Part shown: positions 37,476-46,781 of the stretch, piece after piece
Position numbering within the stretch: the first letter of the stretch is position 1
Layout of the letters: each line of letters opens with the position of its first letter
Source of the DNA: Salegentibacter echinorum
GTDB lineage: Bacteria; Bacteroidota; Bacteroidia; Flavobacteriales; Flavobacteriaceae
Direction of reading: 5' to 3'
DNA length: 64,000 nt
Assembly: GCF_900129445.1 (NCBI RefSeq)
Contig: NZ_FQVT01000003.1
Coordinates: 62,001-126,000 of the forward strand
Program-made: the position numbers and the translations under genes
The notes under the pieces: model-generated
What the model was told of the DNA's origin: nothing
The model's database searches: none
Seen by the model: the letters and a program-made list of their open reading frames with translations, nothing else

Positions 37476-37508
37476 AGACCTCCCAGGTTTCAAAAACCTG
37501 TGAGGTCT
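37476..37508. repeat. 33-bp palindrome, family A, copy 4 (before argH)
   Basis: AGACCTCCCAGGTTT and AAACCTGTGAGGTCT around a 3-base loop, directly after the argE stop. One mismatch in the stem. Confidence 0.88.
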
Positions 37509-37528
37509 TATTTCAAGACAAAAAAATT

Positions 37529-38806
37529 ATGAAACTTTGGGATAAAGGATTAGCGATAGATAAAAAAATAGAAAATTTCACGGTGGGAAATGACCGGGAA
37601 TTAGATATGCATATCGTAAAATATGACATTGCAGCTTCTAAGGCTCACGCAAAAATGTTGGGAGAAGTTGGTATTATTACTTCAAAAGAAGTGGAGATTT
37701 TAGAACAGGAGTTGCTAAAATTACAGGAACAGGTAACCGATGGTAGTTTTCAAATTGAAGAAGATTTTGAAGATGTTCATTCCAAAATTGAATATGAACT
37801 CACCAAAGCCCTGGGTGATACCGGTAAAAAGATACATACTGCCAGATCACGAAATGACCAGATCCTGGTAGCTATGCAGTTATATTTTAAAGAAAACTTA
37901 CAGGAAATTTCAGGAAAAACAAAAGACCTAAGCGAGTTGCTTTTAGATTTAGCTGAAGAACATAAGGAAAAGTTGTTACCTGGATATACTCATTTACAGG
38001 TGGCAATGCCTTCTAGTTTTGGCCTGTGGTTCTCGGCTTATGCTGAATTGTTGATAGACGATCTTTATTTGCTAGAAGCCGGATTAAAAGTAGTAGATCA
38101 AAACCCTTTAGGTTCGGCAGCTGGCTATGGTTCTTCTTTCCCCATAGACCGGGAATTCACGACCAGGGAATTGGGCTTTTCAAACTTAAAATATAATGTA
38201 GTCGCCGCACAATTGGGACGCGGAAAATGTGAGCGTACCGTAACGGCTAATATCGCTGCGGTAGCTAACACATTATCTAGATTTGCTATGGATATTTGTC
38301 TTTATATGGGTCAGAATTTTGGATTTATTAGTTTTCCCGACGAATTAACCACGGGATCCAGCATCATGCCGCATAAAAAAAATCCAGATGTTTTTGAGTT
38401 GATTAGAGGTAAGTGCAATAAGCTTCAGGCTATTGCCAATGAGATGATCCTCATCACCAACAATTTGCCCAGCGGTTATCATAGAGATTATCAGCTTATT
38501 AAAGAAAACAGTATTTACGCCGTAGAGAATATTAAAGAAATTTTAGAAATATTTATTCACGCTATTGCAAAGATTGAAGTGAAGGAAATAGATTTAACCG
38601 ATGAAAAATATCAATATTTATTTACTGTAGATAGTATTAACGACCTGGTGTTGCAGGGGAAATCCTTTAGAGAGGCTTATCAAATTATTGGAGGACAGGT
38701 GCAGGAGGGCACCTATAAAGCCGGAGCAAATAAAGAACATACCCATCTGGGCAGCAAAGATAATTTAGTTTTAAATGAGATTAGGAAAAAGCTGAAGGAG
38801 GTTTAA
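37529..38806 (+). CDS. argH: Argininosuccinate lyase
   Basis: Splits argininosuccinate to arginine and fumarate. Landmarks are HTARSRNDQILVAMQLYFKE (about 105-124), LPGYTHLQVAMPSSFGLW, and the family signature GSSIMPHKKNPDVFELIRGK (about 280-299). It is 425 residues; bacterial homologues are often 450-460, and the C-terminal helical domain is somewhat short, as in other Bacteroidetes. Last gene of the arginine operon; no clear terminator follows. Confidence 0.95.
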   Translation: MKLWDKGLAIDKKIENFTVGNDRELDMHIVKYDIAASKAHAKMLGEVGIITSKEVEILEQELLKLQEQVTDGSFQIEEDFEDVHSKIEYELTKALGDTGKKIHTARSRNDQILVAMQLYFKENLQEISGKTKDLSELLLDLAEEHKEKLLPGYTHLQVAMPSSFGLWFSAYAELLIDDLYLLEAGLKVVDQNPLGSAAGYGSSFPIDREFTTRELGFSNLKYNVVAAQLGRGKCERTVTANIAAVANTLSRFAMDICLYMGQNFGFISFPDELTTGSSIMPHKKNPDVFELIRGKCNKLQAIANEMILITNNLPSGYHRDYQLIKENSIYAVENIKEILEIFIHAIAKIEVKEIDLTDEKYQYLFTVDSINDLVLQGKSFREAYQIIGGQVQEGTYKAGANKEHTHLGSKDNLVLNEIRKKLKEV

Positions 38807-38952
38807 TTAAAAAGCTTGGGGTTTCAAGTTTATACAGTTTAGATTAACATTAAAAAAAGCCACAAAGGCTCCAAAACTCCAAAAAAAAGGAACTAAGATT
38901 ATCTTTTTGTATCTTGGTAATTTCCTGTCTTAGTGACAAAATATGCCTGACG

Positions 38953-39024
38953 TTTACTCGATAATCGAGATTTATCCCGGTACTTATCGGGAGCTCCGTA
39001 GCTATCGGGATACCTCGAAATCAA
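38953..39024. repeat. Dispersed palindromic repeat, family C, 5' half
   Basis: TTTACTCGATAATCGAGATT, TTATCCCG, a slightly expanded middle, CTATCGGGATACCTCGAAAT. It shares its sequence with 41206-41307 and 51671-51776. The rest of the gap 38807-39042 has A-rich GCCACAAAGGCTCC-type repeat debris and no gene. Confidence 0.78.
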
Positions 39025-39042
39025 AATAATCCGATGTTGTGG

Positions 39043-39384
39043 TTAGTGCTGACCTTGTAAGTTGTTTATTTCTTTTTTAAGTTTTGGTAACTCTCTTAAA
39101 ATAATGGTCCAAATAACTTCATCCGATATGTTGTCATATTCGTGGGTGATCCTGTTTCTTGTTCCTATAATTTTTTGAGCATTTTTTATTTTTAAATTTG
39201 AATTTTTGTGTTTTGAAATTCTGTTGATCGCTTCTCCAATTATCTCAATATTTCTTTCAATCGCTTTCTTCGTTTTTAAATCTTTTTGATATTCAAAAAA
39301 ATCTCTTTTTTCAGGAAGGAAGTCAAATATTTCATCAATTGACCTAATAATATCTTCAAGCCAGGCATTAATTCTGTTGTCCAT
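39043..39384 (-). CDS. hepT: HepT-like (DUF86) toxin of a HepT-MntA module
   Basis: A 113-residue HEPN-domain ribonuclease-like protein. The HEPN motif R-x4-H-x-Y is present as RNRITHEY (Arg76, His81, Tyr83). In studied HepT/MntA pairs MntA neutralises HepT by AMPylating its Tyr. It overlaps the upstream mntA gene by 17 bp. Its stop codon lies inside one of two inverted repeats that bracket the pair, which suggests it arrived as a mobile unit. Confidence 0.92.
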   Translation of the reverse strand: MDNRINAWLEDIIRSIDEIFDFLPEKRDFFEYQKDLKTKKAIERNIEIIGEAINRISKHKNSNLKIKNAQKIIGTRNRITHEYDNISDEVIWTIILRELPKLKKEINNLQGQH

Positions 39385-39676
39385 AAATCAGAATTTTCGT
39401 GTTATCTAATTCTTTTCTGAAATATGTATTTTTAATACCTCTTTCTTCAATAAGATCAATTTGTCGTTTTAGTAATTTTTCTAATTTTTCTTTAAGCTGA
39501 AAGTATAAGTCCGTATATATAAAAGGATCATTTTCTTCGAAATCAACAACGAAATCGATATCAGAATCACTTTTAAAATCTTCTCTCGTTACTGATCCGA
39601 AAGCGGAAAATGTTTTCACTTTATATTGCTTACAAAGTTTTTTGATCCGATTAATATTTTTTTCATCTATTTTCAT
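39368..39676 (-). CDS. mntA: MntA-like nucleotidyltransferase antitoxin
   Basis: A 102-residue minimal nucleotidyltransferase. The GSX10DXD motif is visible as FGSVTREDFKSDSDIDFV (Gly27-Ser28, Asp39, Asp41). It is expected to AMPylate and inactivate the HepT toxin encoded directly downstream. It is very AT-rich, slightly more than its biosynthetic neighbours, consistent with acquisition. Confidence 0.92.
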   Translation of the reverse strand: MKIDEKNINRIKKLCKQYKVKTFSAFGSVTREDFKSDSDIDFVVDFEENDPFIYTDLYFQLKEKLEKLLKRQIDLIEERGIKNTYFRKELDNTKILIYGQQN

Positions 39677-39867
39677 AATTCAAAAATAATTAAAATTTCC
39701 TGATCAATTTTCTTCTGTACTACGATTATTCTGGCATTAGCCACAACGGTTACGGTTATCGCAAGTTACGGGAGTTGGGACACGAATTTGTCGGCCTCGT
39801 TGTTTTTATAATTGGTCTCTAAAATTACACTTTTTCGGCAATATCCGTTATTTGCGATGAACCTTCT

Positions 39868-39902
39868 ATATAATACCTCGTGGGCTCGCCCTGAGGTAAT
39901 TT
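39868..39902. repeat. Dispersed repeat, family C, 3' half, plus nearby hairpin
   Basis: TATAATACCTCGTGGGCTCG followed by CCCTGAGGTAATTT has the ACCTC/GAGGT hairpin found at the 3' end of the longer family C copies. At 39920-39942 a separate CCCCGAT/ATCGGGG hairpin occurs. The gap 39677-40071 has no gene. Confidence 0.6.
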
Positions 39903-39992
39903 AGTGAAATCTGGATTAAAGACCCCGATCTTCATCGGGGTTAATTCAACTAAAGATTTACAGGTATTAAAAATGTCAGTAAATCTAAGTTT

Positions 39993-40035
39993 CAAAAAAA
40001 AACCTCCCACATAACCACACGAAACATGAGAGGTT
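39993..40035 (-). terminator. Probable terminator of the leu operon
   Basis: On the - strand, GAACCTC...GAGGTT brackets a 23-base loop and is followed by nine T. The pairing arms are AACCTC (40001-40006) and GAGGTT (40030-40035). It lies about 40 bases past the leuB stop. Confidence 0.6.
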
Positions 40036-40071
40036 CAAAACATAAATGAAGAAATAATAATCGTAAATATT

Positions 40072-41187
40072 TTAAATAATTGTCATTTGCCCAAGATTCA
40101 GGTTTTCGTTGTTTATGCTTATATTTTCAACTTCGCTAATAAGACCTTCCAGGAAACCACCCACTTTATCGGTGGTGTAGTGGTTGTCTTTATTAATATC
40201 TATGGTACAAACATTCAGTTTAATACTTAGTTCTACCGATTTTTTTACGGCTTCGGCTTCTTCAGTTAAACCAAAATGCTCCAACAGCATGGCTGCGGAT
40301 AAAATAGAAGCGACAGGATTGGCAATTCCTTTTCCCGTAGCCTGTGGATAAGAACCGTGAATAGGCTCGAACATTGCATTTTCTTTCCCAACTGAGGCAG
40401 AGGCCAGTAGCCCAATACTACCACCAATCACACTGGCTTCATCAGATAAAATATCGCCAAACATATTTTCGGTTAAAATTACATCAAACTGAGTAGGATT
40501 AAGGATCATTTGCATTGCAGCGTTATCTACAAAAAGGAAATCGAGTTTAACCTGCGGATATTCCTTTGCAATTTCAGTAACTGTTTTTCTCCATAATCTC
40601 GAAGTTTCCAAAACATTGGCTTTGTCTACCAGGGTCAACTTTTTATTACGTTGCTGTGCGGCTTTAAATGCCAGGTGCGCTATTCTGGTAATTTCTTCTA
40701 CCGAATAACTGCAAAGATCGCTGGCGCTTTGCCCATCTTCTGCGGTGGATTTTTCACCGAAGTAAATTCCACCGGTAAGCTCGCGATAAATCACCATATC
40801 TGCTCCGCCAATGCGATCTGCTTTTAGCGGTGACTGTGGAATAAGTTTGTCGTAAGCCTTAACTGGCCTAACGTTAGCAAAAAGACCTAATTCTTTTCTA
40901 AGTTTCAATAGTCCCTGCTCGGGTCTTACTTTTGCATCTGGGTTATTGTCATATTTGGGATCGCCAATAGCCCCAAACAACACAGCATCAGAATTTTTGC
41001 ATAGTTCTAATGTAGCTTCCGGTAACGGACTGTCCAATAAGTCTATGGCTGCCGCTCCTACCAGGGCTTCTTCAAATTCAAAATGGTGATCAAAACGATC
41101 TGCTACTGCTTTTAAAACTTTAACCGATTGCTGCGTTATCTCAGGACCTATCCCGTCCCCGGGTAAAACTGCTATTTTTAATTTCAT
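40072..41187 (-). CDS. leuB: 3-isopropylmalate dehydrogenase
   Basis: NAD-dependent oxidative decarboxylation in leucine synthesis. It has VLPGDGIGPEITQQSVKVL (residues 6-24), RPEQGLLKLRKELGLFANVR, DKANVLETSRLWRKTVTEI, and FEPIHGSYPQATGKGIANP. It is 371 residues, usual length. Last gene of leuACDB on this strand; the 177-bp gap to leuD holds a family C repeat. Confidence 0.96.
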   Translation of the reverse strand: MKLKIAVLPGDGIGPEITQQSVKVLKAVADRFDHHFEFEEALVGAAAIDLLDSPLPEATLELCKNSDAVLFGAIGDPKYDNNPDAKVRPEQGLLKLRKELGLFANVRPVKAYDKLIPQSPLKADRIGGADMVIYRELTGGIYFGEKSTAEDGQSASDLCSYSVEEITRIAHLAFKAAQQRNKKLTLVDKANVLETSRLWRKTVTEIAKEYPQVKLDFLFVDNAAMQMILNPTQFDVILTENMFGDILSDEASVIGGSIGLLASASVGKENAMFEPIHGSYPQATGKGIANPVASILSAAMLLEHFGLTEEAEAVKKSVELSIKLNVCTIDINKDNHYTTDKVGGFLEGLISEVENISINNENLNLGQMTII

Positions 41188-41205
41188 ATTTTTCTTCTTA
41201 TGTTT

Positions 41206-41307
41206 TATTCGATAATCGAGTTGTATCCCGATAGCTATTGGGATACCTCGAAATCAAATCATTACTTCTTTATAATACCTCGCGGGTTTGGCCGGAGATA
41301 GTTTATT
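41206..41307. repeat. Dispersed palindromic repeat, family C, full copy between leuD and leuB
   Basis: TTATTCGATAATCGAGTTG, TATCCCGATAGCTATTGGGA, TACCTCGAAATCAA, then a spacer and AATACCTCGCGGGTTTGGCC, GGAGATAGTTTATT. It matches 51671-51776 in order and spacing. It lies in the mRNA between two cotranscribed genes. Confidence 0.8.
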
Positions 41308-41364
41308 TTTTTGTAAATTATTTCTTGTTCCAATGTTCTTCTTTTTTTATTTGGAACACGTCAA

Positions 41365-41976
41365 CTACAACTGTGTGGCAGGTTGTAATTTATTATTTTT
41401 TTCTTCAAATTTTTTAATGGCGTCCAGCTTACTTACCAGAAAATCGATATCATCAAAACCGTTCAACAAACAGGTTTTTTTATATGGATCTATTTCAAAT
41501 TTTTCTGAAATGTTTTTCTGCGGAATTTCAATTTTTTGAGCTTTCAAATCTACCTTTATTGCTATTGAAGCATCTTTACTGATTTCGGCAAAAAGCTGTT
41601 CTAAAAACTGCGGACTTACCTGCACCGGAAGTAAGCCATTATTTAAGGCGTTGCCCTTAAAAATATCTGCAAAATAACTGGAAACCACTACTTTAAATCC
41701 GTAAGCTTTCAAAGCCCAGGCGGCATGCTCTCTACTGGAACCGCAACCAAAGTTATTTCCCGCAACCAATATAGAACCGGAATATTCTGGCTTATTTAAA
41801 GGAAACTCAGGTTCTGGTTCGTCGTTATTATTAAACCGCCAATCCCTAAAAAGGTTTTCTCCAAAGCCGGCTTTATCGGTTGCTTTTAAAAATCTCGCCG
41901 GAATGATTTGATCGGTATCTACGTTCTCTATGTCTAAAGGAACCGCCGTATCTGTTAAGGTGATAAACTTTTCCAT
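41365..41976 (-). CDS. leuD: 3-isopropylmalate dehydratase, small subunit
   Basis: A 203-residue swivel domain of the isomerase that converts 2- to 3-isopropylmalate. It has [20 protein letters not shown] (about 20-39), [20 protein letters not shown] (about 70-89), and NNGLLPVQV. It starts one base after the leuC stop, as expected for a two-subunit enzyme. Confidence 0.96.
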   Translation of the reverse strand: MEKFITLTDTAVPLDIENVDTDQIIPARFLKATDKAGFGENLFRDWRFNNNDEPEPEFPLNKPEYSGSILVAGNNFGCGSSREHAAWALKAYGFKVVVSSYFADIFKGNALNNGLLPVQVSPQFLEQLFAEISKDASIAIKVDLKAQKIEIPQKNISEKFEIDPYKKTCLLNGFDDIDFLVSKLDAIKKFEEKNNKLQPATQL

Positions 41977-41977
41977 C

Positions 41978-43360
41978 TTAATTTAAATGTTTTGTGAAAT
42001 CGGTTATTTTTCCTGAAACAGCCGTCGCTGCAGCTGTTAATGGACTAGCCAATATGGTTCTTGATCCCTGTCCCTGCCTGCCTTCAAAATTTCGGTTACT
42101 GGTAGAAACACAGTATTCCCCGGCAGGTATTTTATCGTCGTTCATTGCCAAACAAGCCGAACAACCAGGTTGTCTTAAGGTAAAACCGGCATTTTCAAAA
42201 ACTTCCCTTAAACCTTCGGCTTCAATTTGAGCCGCTACCTGTCTTGAACCGGGAACAATTAGTGCATTTACATTATTCGCTTTTTGCTTTCCTTTTATAT
42301 AAGCGGCAGCCTGGCGAAAATCTTCTATCCTGGAATTGGTGCAACTACCAATAAAAATCCAGTTAATGGTTTTCTCCAATAACGTCTCGCCGGGTTTAAA
42401 GCCCATGTAGGAAAGAGCTTTTGCATCGCTTTTTCCGCCTTCTGTGGGAATGGCACCGGTAATTTTTATTCCCATACCGGGATTAGTGCCATAAGTTATC
42501 ATTGGTTCTATATCTTCAGCATCAAAACTGAATTCCTTATCGAATTCAGCATCGTCATCGGTTTTTAAGGTTTCCCAAAAGGATTTTAATTGCTCAAATT
42601 CGGCTCCTTTTGGAGCGAATTCTTTGTCTTTCACATATTCAAAGGTAGTCTCATCTGGTGCGATTAAGCCGCCGCGGGCGCCCATTTCAATACTCATATT
42701 ACAAACGGTCATACGGCCTTCCATAGACATTTCTTCAAAAACATTTCCGGCATACTCGCAAAAATATCCTGTGCCGGAGTTTGTGCCCAATTTGCTAATA
42801 ATATAAAGGATAACGTCTTTTGGAAGTACGCCTTTTTTAAGTTTTCCGTTTACATTTACCCGCAATTTTTTAGGTTTTTCAACCAACAAACACTGGCTGG
42901 CAAAGGCCTGGGAAACCTGGCTGGTACCAATCCCAAAAGCAATAGTGCCAAAAGCACCGTGGGTAGAGGTGTGGCTGTCGCCGCAAACCATAGTCATTCC
43001 CGGTTGTGTAATTCCCAGTTCTGGCGCCATAACATGAACAATTCCATTATAAGGATGTCCCAGCCCATAAAGGGTAATATTGTTGGCTTCGCAGTTTTCA
43101 CTTAATTCTTTTAGCTGTTTTCTGGACAGGAGATCTTTAACCGGTAAATGTTGATTTTGGGTCGGGGTATTATGATCTGCCGTGGCAACGATTTGATCTG
43201 GTCTAAACACGGGGATATCGCGCTCCTTTAGCTCGTTAAAAGCTTGTGGACTGGTAACTTCGTGGATAAGGTGTTTGTCTATATATAAAATATCGGGACC
43301 GTCTGGTATAGATTCTACTACGTGACGATCCCATATTTTATCAAATAAAGTCTTTTTCAT
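41978..43360 (-). CDS. leuC: 3-isopropylmalate dehydratase, large subunit
   Basis: A 460-residue aconitase-family subunit. The [4Fe-4S] cysteines are seen in [14 protein letters not shown]-adjacent blocks, [18 protein letters not shown] (Cys about 340) and [14 protein letters not shown] (two Cys, about 400). [20 protein letters not shown] is the C-terminal signature. Sits directly after leuA (one base apart) and before leuD. Confidence 0.96.
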   Translation of the reverse strand: MKKTLFDKIWDRHVVESIPDGPDILYIDKHLIHEVTSPQAFNELKERDIPVFRPDQIVATADHNTPTQNQHLPVKDLLSRKQLKELSENCEANNITLYGLGHPYNGIVHVMAPELGITQPGMTMVCGDSHTSTHGAFGTIAFGIGTSQVSQAFASQCLLVEKPKKLRVNVNGKLKKGVLPKDVILYIISKLGTNSGTGYFCEYAGNVFEEMSMEGRMTVCNMSIEMGARGGLIAPDETTFEYVKDKEFAPKGAEFEQLKSFWETLKTDDDAEFDKEFSFDAEDIEPMITYGTNPGMGIKITGAIPTEGGKSDAKALSYMGFKPGETLLEKTINWIFIGSCTNSRIEDFRQAAAYIKGKQKANNVNALIVPGSRQVAAQIEAEGLREVFENAGFTLRQPGCSACLAMNDDKIPAGEYCVSTSNRNFEGRQGQGSRTILASPLTAAATAVSGKITDFTKHLN

Positions 43361-43361
43361 T

Positions 43362-44534
43362 TTATGCTATGGCTCTAATTTTTCTTTCTGAAATTTGCAT
43401 TATTTCGTGTATATCGTGATCTTCTACGCATCTTCTGGCATCGGCAAAGTTTAGGAACTCAGCATAAACTTCATCTAATTGAAGCTTGGTTAATTCATAT
43501 CCCATTTTCTTGGCTTTGTGTGCTAACGCAGCTCTACCACTTCTGGCTGTAAGGATAATTGCCGATTCTGTTACCCCAACTTCTGCAGGATCGATAATCT
43601 CATAGGTTTCACGATTCTTAATTACCCCATCCTGATGGATTCCAGAGCTGTGAGCAAAAGCATTTGCTCCTACAATAGCCTTATTTGGCTGTACAAACAT
43701 GCCCATTTCTTTGGAAACCATGCAACTGGTATCGAACAAGAATTTTGGGTCTATTAGCGTGTTTAAGTTTAAGGTTGGGTGTTGTCTTAAAATCATCACC
43801 ACTTCTTCCAGGGCGGTGTTCCCGGCACGTTCTCCAATTCCGTTAATGGTACACTCAATTTGGCGGGCACCGTTCATTACCCCGGCAATTGCATTTGCAG
43901 TAGCCAAGCCTAGATCATTATGACAATGACAGGAAATCCTCACCTTGTCAATATCTTTCACATTGTCTTTAAGATATTTTATTTTTCTTCCATATTCTTC
44001 GGGAAGGCAGTAACCTGTGGTGTCTGGAATGTTCAGTACCGTAGCCCCGGCTTTGATCATTTCTGTACAAACGCGGGCTAAGAATTCGTTGTCGGTTCGG
44101 CCGGCATCTTCAGCATAAAATTCCACATCATCTACAAAATTTTTGGCGTAGGCAACCGCTTTAGAGCCACGCTCAATAATTTCTTCACGGGTAGAATTAA
44201 ATTTGTGCTTAATATGAGGATCAGATGTTCCTATCCCGGTATGAATACGTGGCTTTTTTGCATATTTTAAGGCTTCGGCAGCTACCTCGATATCTTTCTT
44301 AACAGCACGGGTGAGCCCACAAACAGCGGCATTCTTGGCCAGTTTTGAGATTTCTGAAACCGATTGAAAATCACCTGGGCTGGAAACCGGAAACCCGGCT
44401 TCAATTACATCTACCCCCAGTTCATCCAGTCTTGCAGCTATTTTTAGTTTTTGAGCTGTATTTAATTTACAGCCTGGAACCTGCTCTCCGTCTCGTAACG
44501 TCGTGTCAAAAATTTCTACCTTTTCTGTGCTCAT
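43362..44534 (-). CDS. leuA: 2-isopropylmalate synthase, short form without regulatory domain
   Basis: Condenses acetyl-CoA with 2-oxoisovalerate, first step of leucine synthesis. The catalytic TIM barrel is complete: [16 protein letters not shown] (residues 9-24), [18 protein letters not shown], and [14 protein letters not shown]. At 390 residues it lacks the C-terminal leucine-binding LeuA dimer domain of the usual 510-residue enzyme. Feedback by leucine would then be absent or different. A related homocitrate/citramalate-type activity is conceivable, but the leuCDB neighbours favour isopropylmalate. First gene of the operon; no Leu-rich leader frame was seen in the 90-150 bp upstream. Confidence 0.9.
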   Translation of the reverse strand: MSTEKVEIFDTTLRDGEQVPGCKLNTAQKLKIAARLDELGVDVIEAGFPVSSPGDFQSVSEISKLAKNAAVCGLTRAVKKDIEVAAEALKYAKKPRIHTGIGTSDPHIKHKFNSTREEIIERGSKAVAYAKNFVDDVEFYAEDAGRTDNEFLARVCTEMIKAGATVLNIPDTTGYCLPEEYGRKIKYLKDNVKDIDKVRISCHCHNDLGLATANAIAGVMNGARQIECTINGIGERAGNTALEEVVMILRQHPTLNLNTLIDPKFLFDTSCMVSKEMGMFVQPNKAIVGANAFAHSSGIHQDGVIKNRETYEIIDPAEVGVTESAIILTARSGRAALAHKAKKMGYELTKLQLDEVYAEFLNFADARRCVEDHDIHEIMQISERKIRAIA

Positions 44535-44681
44535 AAGAGATTTATTTTGCTTTATCTTTATCTAAAGTATTGTTAATCTATACACTCGCGACCTATGCAG
44601 ATTGGGTCATTACGATAATTAAACTTGAAATTAAACTGTAATAACACTGTAAATCAGTATGTTAAAAACTATTCTGTTACA

Positions 44682-46226
44682 ATGACTAATGATTTAACCG
44701 ATAACCTTTTTTCTCTTATTAAGTCACTTTCTCCTTCAGAAAAGAGACAATTTTCGCTATACGTGGGAAGAATTGGCGTAAATACCGATAGTAAATTTTT
44801 GAATTTATTTAAGGTAATGACCAAAATGAAGAAGTATAATGAAAAAGCCATTTTACAGAAGACAAAGATTAGCAAACAACAGTTGTCTAATGTAAAGGCA
44901 CATTTGTACAAGCAGATCCTAATTAGTTTAAGGTTAAATCCCGCCCACCAGAGTGTCCCTGTACAAATAAGGGAACAGTTCGATTTTGCATATATCCTTT
45001 ATAGGAAAGGTTTGTATAAGCAGAGTCTTAAACTTTTGGATAAAATTAAAATTCAGGCTTTAGATTATGAAGAAAAGAACCTTGCCTATGAAATTCTTGA
45101 GCTAGAAAAAGTAATTGAGTCGCAATATATCACACGCAGTATAGAAAACAGGGCCGATAGCCTTATTAAGCAAACTACAACTTTAAGCGATCTTAATTTA
45201 ATATCCAGTAAACTGTCTAATTTATCGCTGCAGTTGTATGGCATATTTTTAAAGATGGGCTATGCCAGGACCAAAGAAGAAGCCGAGAGTATTCGTAATT
45301 ATTTTTATCAAAGTTTGCCCGAATATAAATTTAGCGAGATAGGTTTTAGGGAAAAGTTATGGTTATATAAAGCACATTTGTGGTATAGTTTTATCACTCA
45401 GGATTTTTTAGCTTGCTATCGCTATTCCATGAAATGGATTGATCTCTTTAATGATTACCCCCATTTGGTGCCTATACATCCTGTTTCTTATTTAAAAGGG
45501 AATCATTATTTATTGGAATCCCTGTTTTATTTAAACCATACCAACTTATTTGAAACTACATTAAAAAACCTGGAATCTACATTAAAAAACCCAAAAATTC
45601 CAGACGATGATAATATTAAGGCGCTGGCATTTCTATATCTCTACTCCAATAAACTAAACCTTCGTTTTATGCGGGGTAATTTTGCGAATGGTGATGAGCT
45701 GGTAGAGAAAATTCAGAAAAAAATAAAAAAATTTCAGAATCGTATCGATGGGCACCACATTATGGTTTTTTACTATAAGATTGCCTGTCTTTACTTTGGC
45801 GACGGTAACAATAAAAAGTGTATTGAATTTCTGAATAAGATTATTGAAAATAAATCGCTTGAAATGCGTGAAGATCTTATGTGCTTTTCCCGTATTCTAA
45901 GTTTGGTAGCTCATTATGAAGCTGGTTTAGATTATCATTTAGATCGTTTGGTAAAATCTACTTATAAGTTTTTGATTAAAATGAACGATTTACACGAGGT
46001 GCAAAAAGAAATGATTCGTTTTCTTAGAAATTTACCTGAAGTTTCTCCTTTAGATATTAAAGCTGAATTCAAAAAACTCCATGCGAAATTAAAAAGTTAT
46101 GAAGATCATCCTTACGAGCGCAGGGCATTTCTTTATCTGGACATTATTTCCTGGCTGGAAAGTAAGATAGAGAATAGACCGGTGGCTGATGTAATCGCTA
46201 AAAAAGTGGCATCAGCAAAACGTTAA
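44682..46226 (+). CDS. Conserved Bacteroidetes protein, predicted all-helical
   Basis: A 514-residue, Lys/Leu/Tyr-rich protein without signal peptide or membrane segments. It begins MTNDLTDNLFSLIKSLSPSE then KRQFSLYV, and consists of helical pairs reminiscent of degenerate TPR or SEL-like repeats, for example YKQSLKLLDKIKIQALDYEE and NKKCIEFLNKIIENKSLEMR. Function unknown. I use the ATG at 44682; an upstream in-frame TTG at 44625 is less likely. Divergent from leuA, and its end overlaps the toxin remnant on the other strand by four bases. Confidence 0.85.
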   Translation: MTNDLTDNLFSLIKSLSPSEKRQFSLYVGRIGVNTDSKFLNLFKVMTKMKKYNEKAILQKTKISKQQLSNVKAHLYKQILISLRLNPAHQSVPVQIREQFDFAYILYRKGLYKQSLKLLDKIKIQALDYEEKNLAYEILELEKVIESQYITRSIENRADSLIKQTTTLSDLNLISSKLSNLSLQLYGIFLKMGYARTKEEAESIRNYFYQSLPEYKFSEIGFREKLWLYKAHLWYSFITQDFLACYRYSMKWIDLFNDYPHLVPIHPVSYLKGNHYLLESLFYLNHTNLFETTLKNLESTLKNPKIPDDDNIKALAFLYLYSNKLNLRFMRGNFANGDELVEKIQKKIKKFQNRIDGHHIMVFYYKIACLYFGDGNNKKCIEFLNKIIENKSLEMREDLMCFSRILSLVAHYEAGLDYHLDRLVKSTYKFLIKMNDLHEVQKEMIRFLRNLPEVSPLDIKAEFKKLHAKLKSYEDHPYERRAFLYLDIISWLESKIENRPVADVIAKKVASAKR

Positions 46227-46519
46227 TATCTCTTGTGGGATATTGAAGATCTGGTGTCGAAAAAATTTAAAACTATTAAAACATCTTCATCTACACGATA
46301 GAACATTATGTTATGCTTTGAAATAAGAAAGCCCCTTATTCCTTTCTTAGGATTTTCTAGTGTTCCCAAATTAGGTTGTTTCTTTAAAAGAGCCAGCATG
46401 TCAAATGTTTTTGAAACAAAGCTCTGAGTTACGTTTTTACCCCAGTTTTCCTTCAAATGATCAAGAATTTTATCATATTAATCGGCAGCCCTTTCCGTCC
46501 ATACTATTCTATGAACCAT
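46223..46519 (-). pseudogene. ParE/RelE-family toxin with an in-frame stop
   Basis: Reading from the ATG at 46519 gives MVHRIVWTERAAD, a TAA at 46480-46478, then YDKILDHLKENWGKNVTQSF and onward to DTRSSISHKRY: a complete ParE-type toxin of 98 codons broken by one nonsense codon (a Gln CAA is the likely ancestor, one change away). The part after the stop can start again at MKENWGKNV (46456, 77 residues) but would lack the first strand and helix. The start overlaps the antitoxin gene by 16 bp, the usual antitoxin-first arrangement. Confidence 0.8.
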
Positions 46520-46743
46520 TTGGAATGTTTTTCTGAAAGCTTTTCGTGTGAAATTAATTTTGAAGAATCTAAACTTTCTTCATAAGACAGAAGCAACTCA
46601 TCTTTTTCAAGCTCCGATAATCTCTTCCATAATTCACCGGATTCATTTTGGTGTAACCGATTTACCAGCTTATAGTAAGACTTTAGATTCTTATCATTCC
46701 CGATAGCATCAATAAGTTTATGAAAGCGTGCTTTTGTATTCAT
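46504..46743 (-). CDS. Probable antitoxin of the ParE-type module
   Basis: A 79-residue acidic/helical protein: TKARFHKLIDAIGNDKNLKS, YYKLVNRLHQ, then LEKDELLLSYEESLDSSKLI near the C-terminus, resembling antitoxins paired with ParE in Bacteroidetes that have no obvious DNA-binding domain. It overlaps the toxin gene by 16 bp and is upstream in the same direction. It appears intact although the toxin is interrupted. Confidence 0.8.
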   Translation of the reverse strand: MNTKARFHKLIDAIGNDKNLKSYYKLVNRLHQNESGELWKRLSELEKDELLLSYEESLDSSKLISHEKLSEKHSKWFIE

Positions 46744-46781
46744 AATACGAGTTTAAGGTTTTTAAAGATAAGAATATTTCC

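Larger units (their letters stand above)
39036..39747. repeat. Inverted repeats bracketing the HepT-MntA pair
   Basis: GTTGTGGTTAGTGCTGA (39036-39052) is mirrored by TCTGGCATTAGCCACAAC (39730-39747), whose complement is GTTGTGGCTAATGCCAGA: about 14 of 17 positions agree. The enclosed segment of about 710 bp contains only the toxin-antitoxin pair. Outside the right repeat lies further unusual sequence (CAACGGTTACGGTTATCGC, then ACGGGAGTTGGGACACG). Confidence 0.55.

Noticed and set aside
39036-39747. Integron attC sites around the HepT-MntA pair
   Set aside because: The repeats do not show the RYYYAAC/GTTRRRY core boxes and no integrase is in the window; kept only as inverted repeats.
44535-44681. 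Leu-rich leader peptide for the leu operon, expected by analogy with ilv and arg
   Set aside because: On the - strand only a five-residue frame (MTQSA) is present; no run of Leu codons and no terminator.
46504-46743. Addiction-related helix-turn-helix regulator for the ParE locus
   Set aside because: The antitoxin sequence has no recognisable DNA-binding motif, so autoregulation is not claimed.
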